Of a stretch of 64,000 bases of DNA, positions 55,779 to 64,000 are shown in pieces. The DNA is from Mucilaginibacter sp. PAMB04168 (GTDB lineage: Bacteria; Bacteroidota; Bacteroidia; Sphingobacteriales; Sphingobacteriaceae). The first letter of the stretch is position 1. Each line of letters opens with the position of its first letter. The DNA lies in the NCBI RefSeq assembly GCF_039634365.2, contig NZ_CP155079.2, positions 744,001 through 808,000 of the forward strand. Direction: 5' to 3'. The notes beneath the pieces are model-generated. The model saw only the letters and a list, made by a program, of their open reading frames with translations, was not told the origin of the DNA and did not search any database. A program made the translations under genes and the position numbers.

Positions 55779-56929
55779 AAATTCTCGTGGTTTACTGGTA
55801 ACGATTCCATATCATTCGAGTGGATCACCGTATGCTTATCACGCAAGGACTTACCTTCGCGCTGCTGTAAAACGGCCTGTATTTCAGATAGAATAGACAG
55901 GGCTATCTCCTCGGATGTTTCGGCGCCAATGTCTAAACCGGTAGGTCCATATAGCGCTTGCAATTCACTGCTGGTCATGTTCACGCCATTGTCCAACAGT
56001 TCATCCAGCATACGCATTAATTTTTTCTTAGGTCCGAGGCTTCCCACGTAAGGCAGTTGCAGCGGCATTAATTGCCGCAGCATAGCCAGGTCATAATTGT
56101 AGTTATGGGTCATAAGTACCGCCACCGTAAGGCTATCAGTTGTAAGTAGCGAAAGGGCCTGATCGGGTTTGGCTACCAGTACCTGCCTCGCTTGCGGAAA
56201 ACGGCTGCTTACGGCGTAATTGGCACGTCCATCTATTACTGTGGTATGCCAGCCTAATACACTAGCCATTTGCACCAGCGGTATAGCATCATTACCGGCT
56301 CCAAAAACCAGTAACGAAACGGCAGGTTTCAACAACTCCACAAAACCGGTTATTTCGCTATCGGCCAAGTAAGTTTTGGTTGTGGAGCGGCCTGTTTGTA
56401 ACACCGCTTGTGCATCAGACCGTAATTGCGCTTCTATCGGCGTGTTACCGCATTTGCTCAGGTATTCATCATTTGTTAAAAACAGGCAGGTACCGAGCTG
56501 CGTACCTTTGCGGTTAGCCAGCGAAAACAGGGTTATTACAACTGCATTTTGGCGCTTGCCCAAAAACTTTTTGAATAACTGTATAGGGTGATTAGGTTGG
56601 CTGGCAAATATGGGTTCAATTAAAATATGAATGATGCCGTTGCAGCCTAAGCCAACACCCAGTTTGGCATCGTCATCATCAGTCGTATCATACGTAACCA
56701 GCATGGGTTGTTGCTGAGCCATTACTAGTCGTGCTTTTCGCAGAGCATCGCCCTCAAGGCAGCCGCCACTTATGGCGCCGGTTAGCTCTCCATCTTCGGT
56801 AACAAGCATACGTGCACCTGCCCGCCGATACGATGAGCCTTCCACCTGCACCACCGTAGCTAATGCAGTTTGCTTGCCGGCCTGCTCTGCCGTATCAAAA
56901 GCCTTAACTATATCTTCTAATTCTTTCAT
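55775..56929 (-). CDS. XdhC family protein
   Basis: A 384-aa protein joining an XdhC/CoxI N-terminal domain (TVVQVEGSSYRRAGARMLV, GAISGGCLEGDALRKA) to a Rossmann-type C-terminal domain (LLVFGAGNDAIPLVQMA, VLMTHNYNYDLAMLRQL). XdhC proteins bind and sulfurate molybdenum cofactor for insertion into xanthine-dehydrogenase-type enzymes. The ATG at 56929 gives the usual family start; a GTG 27 bases upstream is open. Coupled with the MocA-like gene. Confidence 0.87.
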   Translation of the reverse strand: MKELEDIVKAFDTAEQAGKQTALATVVQVEGSSYRRAGARMLVTEDGELTGAISGGCLEGDALRKARLVMAQQQPMLVTYDTTDDDDAKLGVGLGCNGIIHILIEPIFASQPNHPIQLFKKFLGKRQNAVVITLFSLANRKGTQLGTCLFLTNDEYLSKCGNTPIEAQLRSDAQAVLQTGRSTTKTYLADSEITGFVELLKPAVSLLVFGAGNDAIPLVQMASVLGWHTTVIDGRANYAVSSRFPQARQVLVAKPDQALSLLTTDSLTVAVLMTHNYNYDLAMLRQLMPLQLPYVGSLGPKKKLMRMLDELLDNGVNMTSSELQALYGPTGLDIGAETSEEIALSILSEIQAVLQQREGKSLRDKHTVIHSNDMESLPVNHENL

Positions 56930-57097
56930 GCCAAATGTAAACTTAGGGAATAACACATAGGTTGGGTAAAGGTTAGTGATGGAACACTTAAGTTAACACT
57001 GTAACGCCGAATAAGTAGTAGAGGTATTCGAACGCACCAAGCCGATCTTTTAGAAAAAATTTCCTCTATCACTCAAAACGAAAATGGCGGGGGAAAT

Positions 57098-58177
57098 TCA
57101 AAGCTTCATTAAGCCAAACCTATCTGCCAGTGTATTCAAGTCATCAACAACCGCTTGCACCAATGGGATACCGTTCAACTTCCTATCCTGTTCAGCCTCT
57201 AGTTCCGGCTCACCTGGAATGATAACTTTTTGTGCCGGGTTAGCTGTTTGCGCATTTTTGAAACGCGCTATCCAGTTATCCAAATTGTCTTTAAAATCTT
57301 CTACAGGGCGAAATCCATCCACCCGCATAGCGCCTAAAAAGTGACCAATGCCTTCTCCGGGCGGATTGGCAGATGGTTCCATAAACGCAACAAAAGGCGG
57401 CACCCAAGGGCCATAATTAGCGCCGGATAGTACACCAGATAAAATATCGACGGTAGCACTCAAACCAAAACCTTTGTGACTGCCATGCTCACGGTCGCTG
57501 CCAAGGGGCAGGAGGGAGCCGCCACTTTTTAAGGCATGCGGGTCGGTCGTATACTGGCCGTTGGTATCCTGTATCCAGCCTTCGGGCACAGGTTTGCCTG
57601 AGCGTTGTGCAATCTCCAATTTGCCGTTAGCTGCGGCCGATGTAGCCATATCTACAATTAAAGGAGGGTATTTACCAGCCGGAAAAGCATAGCACATAGG
57701 ATTGGTACCCAGCATGCGCTCGTTGGCAAAAGTTGGCGCCACCAGCGGACTGGCATTCGTCATGGCGAAGCCAATCATGTTCTGCTCAACTGCCATCAGT
57801 GCATGGTAACCGGCAATGCCAAAGTGGTTGGAATTACGTACAGATACCCAGCCTGAGCCATACTGCTCAGCTTTTTGTAAGGCTATCTGCATGGCAAAAG
57901 GCGCTACCACCAAACCCAGTCCGGCGTCGCCATCAACGGTAGCTGTGGTAGGCGTTTCGTGCACTACCCGAATGTTTGGCGTGGGATTAATGCGCTGCTT
58001 TTCCCATAGGCGCACGTACCCGCTTAGCCGGGCTACCCCGTGCGAATCTATTCCACGTAAATCTGATTTTAGAAGTACATCAGCAGCCAGTTGAGCATGT
58101 TCTTCTGAACAGCCTATAGCTGTAAATATATTCTGCGTAAAGATACGTAGGGTCGATTCGGGGAAGATGTTTTGCAT
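57098..58177 (-). CDS. Ldh family oxidoreductase (malate/L-lactate/ureidoglycolate type)
   Basis: A 359-aa NAD(P)-dependent dehydrogenase of the L-sulfolactate/malate/ureidoglycolate family (LRGIDSHGVARLSGYV, SNHFGIAGYHALMA, MATSAAANGKLEIA, SDREHGSHKGFGLSATVDIL). It oxidises a 2-hydroxy acid to the 2-oxo acid; the substrate cannot be told. It is a separate transcription unit upstream of the xdhC-mocA pair, 169 bases away on the same strand. Confidence 0.86.
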   Translation of the reverse strand: MQNIFPESTLRIFTQNIFTAIGCSEEHAQLAADVLLKSDLRGIDSHGVARLSGYVRLWEKQRINPTPNIRVVHETPTTATVDGDAGLGLVVAPFAMQIALQKAEQYGSGWVSVRNSNHFGIAGYHALMAVEQNMIGFAMTNASPLVAPTFANERMLGTNPMCYAFPAGKYPPLIVDMATSAAANGKLEIAQRSGKPVPEGWIQDTNGQYTTDPHALKSGGSLLPLGSDREHGSHKGFGLSATVDILSGVLSGANYGPWVPPFVAFMEPSANPPGEGIGHFLGAMRVDGFRPVEDFKDNLDNWIARFKNAQTANPAQKVIIPGEPELEAEQDRKLNGIPLVQAVVDDLNTLADRFGLMKL

Positions 58178-58278
58178 GGTTTTGCAAAGCTACAATTTAT
58201 AAATTATGTAGTATGCTGCCAGTATGCGCTGGTTGAAGACTTAACACCAGCCTCCCAAAATCTTACTTTAGTAAAAAG

Positions 58279-58340
58279 GGAAAGCTTTTCTAAGCAATAG
58301 ATTGTATTCGAAAAGATCTCTCGCCATCGTTCGAGACAAG
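58279..58340. repeat. Dispersed inverted repeat, copy 5 (partial)
   Basis: About 62 bases with AAAGCTTTTCTAAGCAATAG and the other end GAAAAGATCTCTCGCCATCGTTCGAGACAAG; only one outer end (TTCGAGACA) is recognisable, so the copy is truncated or decayed. Confidence 0.45.
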
Positions 58341-58355
58341 CAGTAGCAGCATTAA

Positions 58356-59957
58356 TTACTCAGACAGTACCGTAAATTTAAATTCCAACGGTTCAAAGTT
58401 CCGGATAAGCTCGTCGATAAATACCTGACCCCACTTTACGTAGAAAAGGCCGAAGTTTTCGCTACGTTCTTGCAGGCTGTTTTTAGGGAATATATCTTGC
58501 TTAATAGCTTCGATTTGGCGCAGGTGAGTTTCGTGATTGCGTTTTTCGGCTTTAATAAGCTTCCGTTCAAGATTATCAATGGCATGCTTTAAACGTGCCT
58601 GCACTGCATTGGTTGAGGGGCCTAAGGTTGGGTCAATTTTGTGTGCCCTCAGCTTAAGCTTCTCAAAAATGCACTGCAGCTCGCGCCACTCGTCTTTCAG
58701 CGACAGCTCGTGCTGGGTATGAGCCTTCACCCATTCATTCTTTATAATGTCTGTGTCTTTAAATAACTGTGCAGGCTTAAGCTGCATCTTTCGCACTTTG
58801 GCTGTTGTTTCCTTACGGATAACAAGCCCTGAGTTGCGTAAAATAAGTATAGGAAATGGGATGTTGTAATGATCAAAATTGGCTTTCAGTTGTAGCCAGT
58901 ACACAATTTCGGCACCGCCGCCAATGTAAGCCAGGTTAGGTAAAATGTACTCCTGGTACATAGGGCGCATTACTACATTGGGGCTAAAGCGTTCGGGGTG
59001 CGTATCAATTTCCTGTTCCAGCTCCTGTTGGGTAAAACGGATACTGGTGTTCAGTACATGGTAGATATCACCTTCTTGCACAATGCGCTCACGCAGATTG
59101 TCTTGAAGATAGAAGAAGTTAATTTCGCGTGGGTTTACCTGTGTATGCACACCCAGGTTTTGCAACAGAGTATTACTGGCCGATATATGCTTAAAGCTGT
59201 TCTGCTCAATAATATCCTCTTTAATAATATCCGCAAACTGCTGCTTTAACCGGCTATCGTCGGCATCAATAATTACTAAACCATATTGACCAAATAAAGC
59301 GTTTACCAAATAGCGCATGGCATCGGCCAGGGTGTGATGTGAACCATAGGCCGTTTCAACAATTTGAGCCAGCTCGGTAGCGTGGCCTTCCAATCCTAAT
59401 ACACCTTTATACTGGGTAAGGCATTCACGAAAAGTTTTGATAGCCAAACGGCCGGTAGCGCCGCTCACTTGCTCATTCCACTGTATTTTTTTGGAACCGA
59501 TGTTGGTGTAATTAATCTCAGCAAAATCATGGTCTTCAGATGCCATCCAGTATACCGGTACAAATTTCTTATCAGGGAATGCTTCTTCCAACTGCCTGCA
59601 CAGCTTTATGGCTGTTACAATTTTATACAAAAAATACAGCGGACCGGTAAAAACGTTAAGCTGATGGCCAGTAGTTATGGTGTAGGTATGATCAGCTTTC
59701 AGCAGTTCAATATTAGCCTGAACGGTTGATGCAAACGGCATTTCAGGATTACCGGCTTTGTTGTATTGCTCGGTAAGTACCTGCGCCAGCAAATTGCGGT
59801 TGGCAGTTACCTGCTTATGCTCCAGCAGTTCATGAAAGCCTTTTAGAGTAGGACGGTGACTGTAAAACGACTTCAGTTCGGGCACATCCTCCAGGTAATC
59901 TATTACCGTTTTGGAGAAGAACCCGGTTTCATGATAATCAATACAGTTAGCGTCCAT
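58356..59957 (-). CDS. bshC: Bacillithiol biosynthesis cysteine-adding enzyme BshC
   Basis: A 533-aa enzyme for the last step of bacillithiol synthesis, joining cysteine to glucosaminyl-malate. The N-terminal ITTGHQLNVFTGPLYFLYKIVTAIKLC and PVYWMASEDHDFAEIN are the Rossmann-like core of the family, and a coiled coil lies at about 425-500. The length is usual. BshC is the typical low-molecular-weight-thiol gene of this phylum. Confidence 0.92.
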   Translation of the reverse strand: MDANCIDYHETGFFSKTVIDYLEDVPELKSFYSHRPTLKGFHELLEHKQVTANRNLLAQVLTEQYNKAGNPEMPFASTVQANIELLKADHTYTITTGHQLNVFTGPLYFLYKIVTAIKLCRQLEEAFPDKKFVPVYWMASEDHDFAEINYTNIGSKKIQWNEQVSGATGRLAIKTFRECLTQYKGVLGLEGHATELAQIVETAYGSHHTLADAMRYLVNALFGQYGLVIIDADDSRLKQQFADIIKEDIIEQNSFKHISASNTLLQNLGVHTQVNPREINFFYLQDNLRERIVQEGDIYHVLNTSIRFTQQELEQEIDTHPERFSPNVVMRPMYQEYILPNLAYIGGGAEIVYWLQLKANFDHYNIPFPILILRNSGLVIRKETTAKVRKMQLKPAQLFKDTDIIKNEWVKAHTQHELSLKDEWRELQCIFEKLKLRAHKIDPTLGPSTNAVQARLKHAIDNLERKLIKAEKRNHETHLRQIEAIKQDIFPKNSLQERSENFGLFYVKWGQVFIDELIRNFEPLEFKFTVLSE

Positions 59958-60004
59958 ATCATCAAAAGTAGAAGCATTATTTAAAACGCTCCCATTGCCT
60001 TATA

Positions 60005-61339
60005 TTATTTTACAATTTGTCCATAAAGGTCAAAGTCCTCAGCACTGTCAATCTTTACATTAACAAAACTGCCAACAGTAGCGTATTGTTGGGTAGCGTC
60101 AATTAAAACTTCATTATCCACTTCGGGCGAGTCGAACTCGGTACGGCCGGTGAGATAGCCGTTGTCAATTTTATCGATCAGTACTTTATACGTATTGCCT
60201 ACTTTGTCCTGGTTCTTTTCGTAGGATATGCCTTGTTGCAATTCCATTATGGTTTCAACACGTTCCTGCTTTGTATCCTCGGGCACGTCGTCAATTAAAT
60301 TATGGGCATGGGTTTTTTCCTCGTGCGAGTAGGTAAAGCAGCCCAGTCTGTCAAAACGGGTTCCTTCCACCCAGTCATACATTTCTTCAAAATCCTGCAA
60401 GGTTTCGCCGGGGTAACCGGTGATGAGCGTGGTACGCAAAGCAATGCCCGGTACTTTATCACGTATGGTATTTACAAGGTCGATGGTTTTTTGCTTAGTA
60501 ATGCCACGGCGCATCGACTTCAGCATGTTATCGCTGATGTGCTGCAGCGGCATATCCAGGTATTTGCAAATATTGCTGCGCTCGTTCATGGCATCCAGTA
60601 TCTCCATTGGGAAGCCCGAAGGGTAGGCGTACTGCAGGCGTATCCATTCAATGCCATCCACATCGCTCAGGCGGCGCATAAGTTCATCCAGGTTACGTTT
60701 GCCATAAAGGTCGAGGCCGTAATAGGTTAAATCCTGTGCAATCAGGATCAGTTCGCGCGTGCCTTGTTTAGCCAGGGTTTTAGCCTGATTAACCAGTTGC
60801 TCCATTGGAGTACTTACGTGCTTGCCGCGCATGAGCGGGATAGCGCAAAATGAGCATGGGCGGTTACAGCCTTCAGCTATTTTAAAGTAAGCAAAATGCG
60901 ATGGAGTGGTGAGCAAGCGCTCGCCTAATAGTTCGTATTTATAATTAGCGCCGATGGTTTGCAGTACATCCTGCAGATTATTGGTGCCAAAATAAGCGTC
61001 AACGTTAGGAATCTCGGCTTCAAGCTCGGGCTTGTACCGTTCTGATAAACAGCCTGTAACTATTACTTTGCCTATTTTACCCTGCTCTTTCAGTTCACTG
61101 TATTGCAGAATAGTGTCAATTGACTCCTGCTTGGCATTATCAATAAAGCCGCAGGTGTTAATCACTACAATATCATTACTGTTCACGTTTTCGGCCTCGT
61201 GCACTACATCAAACAGCTGACCTTTCAGCTGGCCCATCAGCACTTCGGAGTCGTATATATTTTTAGAGCAGCCCAAAGTAACCACGTTTACACGGGGCTT
61301 GGCAGTTAAAATGGGTTGAGGAATTACTTTTGTCTTCAT
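60005..61339 (-). CDS. rimO: Ribosomal protein S12 methylthiotransferase RimO
   Basis: A 444-aa radical SAM enzyme that adds a methylthio group to Asp of ribosomal protein S12. N-terminal MTTase domain (NVVTLGCSKNIYDSEVLMGQL, INTCGFID), the radical SAM cluster motif CNRPCSFCAIP (C-x3-C-x2-C) and a C-terminal TRAM domain. Lies after ftsY in the conserved rpmB-rpmG-DUF4295-ftsY-rimO order, separated by 127 bases that hold one repeat copy. Confidence 0.93.
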   Translation of the reverse strand: MKTKVIPQPILTAKPRVNVVTLGCSKNIYDSEVLMGQLKGQLFDVVHEAENVNSNDIVVINTCGFIDNAKQESIDTILQYSELKEQGKIGKVIVTGCLSERYKPELEAEIPNVDAYFGTNNLQDVLQTIGANYKYELLGERLLTTPSHFAYFKIAEGCNRPCSFCAIPLMRGKHVSTPMEQLVNQAKTLAKQGTRELILIAQDLTYYGLDLYGKRNLDELMRRLSDVDGIEWIRLQYAYPSGFPMEILDAMNERSNICKYLDMPLQHISDNMLKSMRRGITKQKTIDLVNTIRDKVPGIALRTTLITGYPGETLQDFEEMYDWVEGTRFDRLGCFTYSHEEKTHAHNLIDDVPEDTKQERVETIMELQQGISYEKNQDKVGNTYKVLIDKIDNGYLTGRTEFDSPEVDNEVLIDATQQYATVGSFVNVKIDSAEDFDLYGQIVK

Positions 61340-61368
61340 TTACGCTACGCTTATCTATCTCCACTTCT

Positions 61369-61451
61369 GTTATTTCGAGGCTAATAAGAAATCTTTTCTA
61401 AGCGATTTAAATACGCGTTTGAAAAGAGCTCTCCCTATTATTCGAGATAAC
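61369..61451. repeat. Dispersed inverted repeat, copy 6
   Basis: GTTATTTCGAGGCTAATAAGAAATCTTTTCTAAG inward from one end and GAAAAGAGCTCTCCCTATTATTCGAGATAAC inverted at the other, about 83 bases in total, lying between rimO and ftsY. Confidence 0.6.
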
Positions 61452-61466
61452 ATCATTCATTTTATC

Positions 61467-62435
61467 TTATATTTTATTAAACAGGCTATCTACAAAGGCT
61501 TTGCGGTCAAACAGCTGCAAATCGTTCATGCCTTCGCCTACACCTATATATTTTACTGGAATTTTAAACTGATCGGATATGCCGATAACTACACCGCCCT
61601 TGGCCGTACCATCAAGCTTGGTAAGTGCGAGGGCATTTACCGCCGTGGCTTCGGTGAACTGCTTACATTGTTCAATGGCGTTTTGGCCGGTTGAGGCGTC
61701 CAGCACCAGCAATATCTCGTGCGGTGCACCGGGTATTACCTTCTCCATTACGTTTTTTATCTTGGTAAGCTCATTCATTAAGCCTACTTTGTTATGTAAA
61801 CGACCGGCAGTATCAATAATAGCCACGTCCTCACCATTAGCAACAGCCGAACGCAGGGTATCATACGCTACCGATGCCGGGTCTGAACCCATGGCCTGCG
61901 CTACTACGCGTACGCCTACACGTTCTCCCCAAAGCTGTATCTGGTCTACTGCGGCAGCACGAAAGGTATCGGCGGCGCCAAGCACGACTTTGTTTCCGGC
62001 TTGCTTTAACTGGTGGGCCAACTTACCAATGGTGGTTGTTTTACCTACACCGTTAACGCCCACTACCATAATCACATAAGGTTTGTGGTTGCCGTATTCA
62101 AATTTTTGAAAATCGTTGCTGTTGTTTTCGGCCAGGAGGTGTTGTATCTCGTCGCGCAGCAGGTTGTTAAGCTCAGAGGTGCTTACATATTTGTCTCGTG
62201 CTACCCTGGCTTGTATACGCTCAATAATTTTAAGTGTAGTAGTAACGCCTACGTCAGAGGTAACCAGCACTTCTTCCAGATCATCCAGCACATCATCATC
62301 AACCGTTGATTTACCGGCAATTACCTTAGTTATTTTAGAAAAAAAGCTATCCTTGGTTTTTTCTAAACCGGTATCCAGCGCCTCTTGCTGCTGTGGCGTA
62401 CTTTCTTTCTTTTTAAAAAAATCGAATAATCCCAT
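61467..62435 (-). CDS. ftsY: Signal recognition particle receptor FtsY
   Basis: A 322-aa SRP-type GTPase that docks ribosome-SRP complexes at the membrane. N-terminal amphipathic MGLFDFFKKKES, NG domain with GVNGVGKTTTIGKLAHQL, DTFRAAA, DTAGRLHN and TKLDGTAKGG. The acidic A domain of other FtsY proteins is almost absent, normal for this phylum. The hairpin at 62618-62648 separates it from the ribosomal protein genes upstream. Confidence 0.94.
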   Translation of the reverse strand: MGLFDFFKKKESTPQQQEALDTGLEKTKDSFFSKITKVIAGKSTVDDDVLDDLEEVLVTSDVGVTTTLKIIERIQARVARDKYVSTSELNNLLRDEIQHLLAENNSNDFQKFEYGNHKPYVIMVVGVNGVGKTTTIGKLAHQLKQAGNKVVLGAADTFRAAAVDQIQLWGERVGVRVVAQAMGSDPASVAYDTLRSAVANGEDVAIIDTAGRLHNKVGLMNELTKIKNVMEKVIPGAPHEILLVLDASTGQNAIEQCKQFTEATAVNALALTKLDGTAKGGVVIGISDQFKIPVKYIGVGEGMNDLQLFDRKAFVDSLFNKI

Positions 62436-62617
62436 GTGTCAGATGTGCAGATTAAAAATGTGCAGATGTGCAAATATACGCAAATACCCTCCAACCCCCT
62501 AAAGCGTAAGCGCCTGAAAACGGCTAATGTATTAATTATGAATGTTTAATGATAATGACCGAATTGCCGGCATTTATAAAGTTATGTACTCGGCCTTGGG
62601 AGGCTTGGGGCAAATAA

Positions 62618-62648
62618 AAAAGCCCTCTTGGCTGGCAAGACGGCTTTT
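62618..62648 (-). terminator. Terminator-like hairpin after the DUF4295 gene
   Basis: Arms AAAAGCC-TCTTG and CAAGA-GGCTTTT (with one unmatched base each) around a short GC-rich loop, 27 bases after the DUF4295 stop on the minus strand and followed there by T residues. It probably ends most rpmB-rpmG-DUF4295 transcripts, with ftsY having its own start. Confidence 0.7.
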
Positions 62649-62674
62649 ATATATTGTTATTGTAAAGCTAATAA

Positions 62675-62836
62675 TTAAGCTTTAGCTTCAGTGATCGCAT
62701 CTTTAACGTGATCGTTATGTACGATTTGCTCTTTGAATGAGTAAGCACCTGTTTTGGTTGATTTAACCATGGTAATTACTTTAGAGTACTCTTTACCTTT
62801 ACCGGTTTTCAGGGTTGCAACTACTTTCTTTGCCAT
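62675..62836 (-). CDS. DUF4295 domain-containing protein
   Basis: A 53-aa basic protein, MAKKVVATLKTGKGKEYSKV at the start and VHNDHVKDAITEAKA at the end. This short family is almost confined to Bacteroidota and always sits in this position next to rpmG; it is thought to be a ribosome-associated protein, but its function is not established. It is too short for most automatic callers. Confidence 0.88.
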   Translation of the reverse strand: MAKKVVATLKTGKGKEYSKVITMVKSTKTGAYSFKEQIVHNDHVKDAITEAKA

Positions 62837-62923
62837 CTCTTTTGTGTGGTTATTGAGTTACTGGTTATCAGTTATTAAGCTAACGGATAACCTAATAACA
62901 TACTAACGTAATAACTAAGTTAA

Positions 62924-63106
62924 TTACTTAATTTCTTTGTGAGTGGTTACTTTACGTAATACCGGGTTGAATTTTTTCAATTCTAAACGCTCGGTTGTAT
63001 TTTTCTTGTTCTTGGTAGTGATGTAACGAGACATACCTGGCATACCACTTTCTTTATGCTCGGTGCACTCTAATATTACCTGAACTCTATTGCCTTTCTT
63101 TGCCAT
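62924..63106 (-). CDS. rpmG: 50S ribosomal protein L33
   Basis: A 60-aa protein with the L33 pattern [20 protein letters not shown]... [21 protein letters not shown]. Zinc-binding cysteine pairs of the zinc form are missing, so this is the zinc-independent form. It lies between rpmB and the DUF4295 gene. Confidence 0.93.
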   Translation of the reverse strand: MAKKGNRVQVILECTEHKESGMPGMSRYITTKNKKNTTERLELKKFNPVLRKVTTHKEIK

Positions 63107-63187
63107 AATATTTTATGTTGTATGTTGTACGTTATGTTGTAAGAAAGCTAACAGGCAACCCACAACACCACCCACAACGGGGTTCTA

Positions 63188-63421
63188 CTATATATATCCT
63201 TTTTTAACAAATTTATTGATACAAGCAGTTATACCATTTTTGCTGATGGTTTTTACGGCCGAAGTAGATACTTTCAAAGTAATCCATTTATCTTCTTCCG
63301 GTATATAAAACTTCTTGATTTTTAAGTTAGGATAAAACTTACGGTTAGTCTTAACGTTTGAGTTAGAAACGTTATGGCCGTTCATCGGGCTTTTTCCTGT
63401 TAAATCACAAATTCTTGACAT
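63188..63421 (-). CDS. rpmB: 50S ribosomal protein L28
   Basis: A 77-aa protein that starts [22 protein letters not shown], the normal L28 beginning. The frame is open 14 codons further upstream, but those residues do not belong to the family. First gene of the minus-strand ribosomal-protein block. Confidence 0.94.
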   Translation of the reverse strand: MSRICDLTGKSPMNGHNVSNSNVKTNRKFYPNLKIKKFYIPEEDKWITLKVSTSAVKTISKNGITACINKFVKKGYI

Positions 63422-63585
63422 GACAAAACTTTTTAATGTGTCTTTTTCTAAAAGAGTGTGCAAATATCAGGAAATTAAGTGAATAATTCAATACCGGCCT
63501 CAAAAATTTTCAAAATAATTTGCTGGCATTAATTTGTTCAAAAAATTCTAACTTACCCGCTCCGATTATTAACCATCTTATTGTT

Positions 63586-64000
63586 ATGAAAATAACCTCT
63601 TTTGAGCAGTACAAGCAAATATACGAACAAAGCGTAAACCAGCCCGAACAGTTTTGGGACGAAGTAGCCAACACCTTTCAGTGGCGCAAAAAATGGGATA
63701 AAACGCTAGAATGGAATTTTAAGGAACCCAACATAAAATGGTTCCAGGGCGCAAAACTTAATATTACTGAAAACTGTTTGGACCGCCACCTCGAAACCAA
63801 TAGCGATACACCGGCTATTATTTGGGAACCTAATGATCCTACTGAGTCGCATCGGGTGCTTACTTATAAGCAACTGCATGATAAAGTTTGCCAGTTTGCC
63901 AACGTGCTAAAAAATAACGGTGTGCAAAAAGGCGATCGTATTTGTATTTATATGCCTATGGTACCCGAGCTGTCAATAGCAGTGCTGGCTTGTGCGCGTA
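63586..64000 (+). CDS. acsA: Acetyl-CoA synthetase, N-terminal part (cut by window edge)
   Basis: An open frame of 138 residues from the ATG at 63586. FEQYKQIYEQSVNQPEQFWDEVA, then FKEPNIKWFQGAKLNITENCLDRHL and KGDRICIYMPMVPELSIAVLACAR match the N-terminus of AMP-forming acetyl-CoA synthetases, which activate acetate via acetyl-AMP. The AMP-binding and catalytic C-terminal motifs lie outside the window, so the substrate (acetate against propionate) is not settled. Confidence 0.88.
   Translation, partial: MKITSFEQYKQIYEQSVNQPEQFWDEVANTFQWRKKWDKTLEWNFKEPNIKWFQGAKLNITENCLDRHLETNSDTPAIIWEPNDPTESHRVLTYKQLHDKVCQFANVLKNNGVQKGDRICIYMPMVPELSIAVLACAR

Noticed and set aside
1..64000. CRISPR array
   Set aside because: No regularly spaced short direct repeats were seen; the dispersed repeats are single, long and inverted.

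Overview
The window reads as a chromosome segment of a Bacteroidota bacterium, most likely a Sphingobacteriaceae member close to Mucilaginibacter or Pedobacter. The support is inference from family content: GLPGLI, DUF5683, DUF4295 and START-like proteins, BshC, a fused RibBA, a TonB-dependent receptor, the rpmB-rpmG-DUF4295-ftsY-rimO block, and starts that show no Shine-Dalgarno sequences.

Positions 1 to about 25,900 are an integrated mobile island whose left end lies outside the window. It opens with a mobilisation module on the minus strand: the N-terminus of a relaxase, a MobC-like accessory protein, and a strong stem-loop that could be oriT. It closes with a large serine recombinase whose reading frame runs through a tRNA terminator and into the 3' half of a tRNA-Met(CAT) gene, so the right attachment site is at that tRNA.

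The cargo is defence. Block A (2,001-16,876) has a plus-strand run of a HEPN-motif protein, dptF, dptG and dptH (the phosphorothioation-dependent restriction genes). It converges on a minus-strand, translationally coupled operon of a DUF4007 protein, a 1071-aa P-loop ATPase and a 367-aa PAPS-reductase-like protein resembling DndC. No dndA, dndB, dndD or dndE is visible, so the restriction arm appears to be paired with a non-canonical sulfur-handling arm. Block B (17,271-23,493) has a UDG-fold protein divergent from a 908-aa ABC-type ATPase, an overlapping HNH nuclease (a Septu-like pair) and a 578-aa protein with a PD-(D/E)xK-like motif. Block A is clearly GC-richer than block B, which suggests separate origins.

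Positions 25,924-64,000 are ordinary chromosome: LptF/G permease, RibBA, signal peptidase I, DapB, DUF5683, ParB/ParA, an FMN reductase, a PQQ-type sugar dehydrogenase lipoprotein, an acyltransferase, a TonB receptor, a BtuF-like protein, LysE, MurF, NhaA, PAP2, DinB, a WYL regulator, an outer-membrane barrel with GLPGLI partner, a sigma factor with a small partner, a GH63-like hydrolase, an SDR, a MocA/XdhC pair, an Ldh-family oxidoreductase, BshC, RimO, FtsY, small ribosomal proteins and the start of acetyl-CoA synthetase. Six copies of a degenerate dispersed inverted repeat of about 85 bp lie between these genes; I noticed none in the island.
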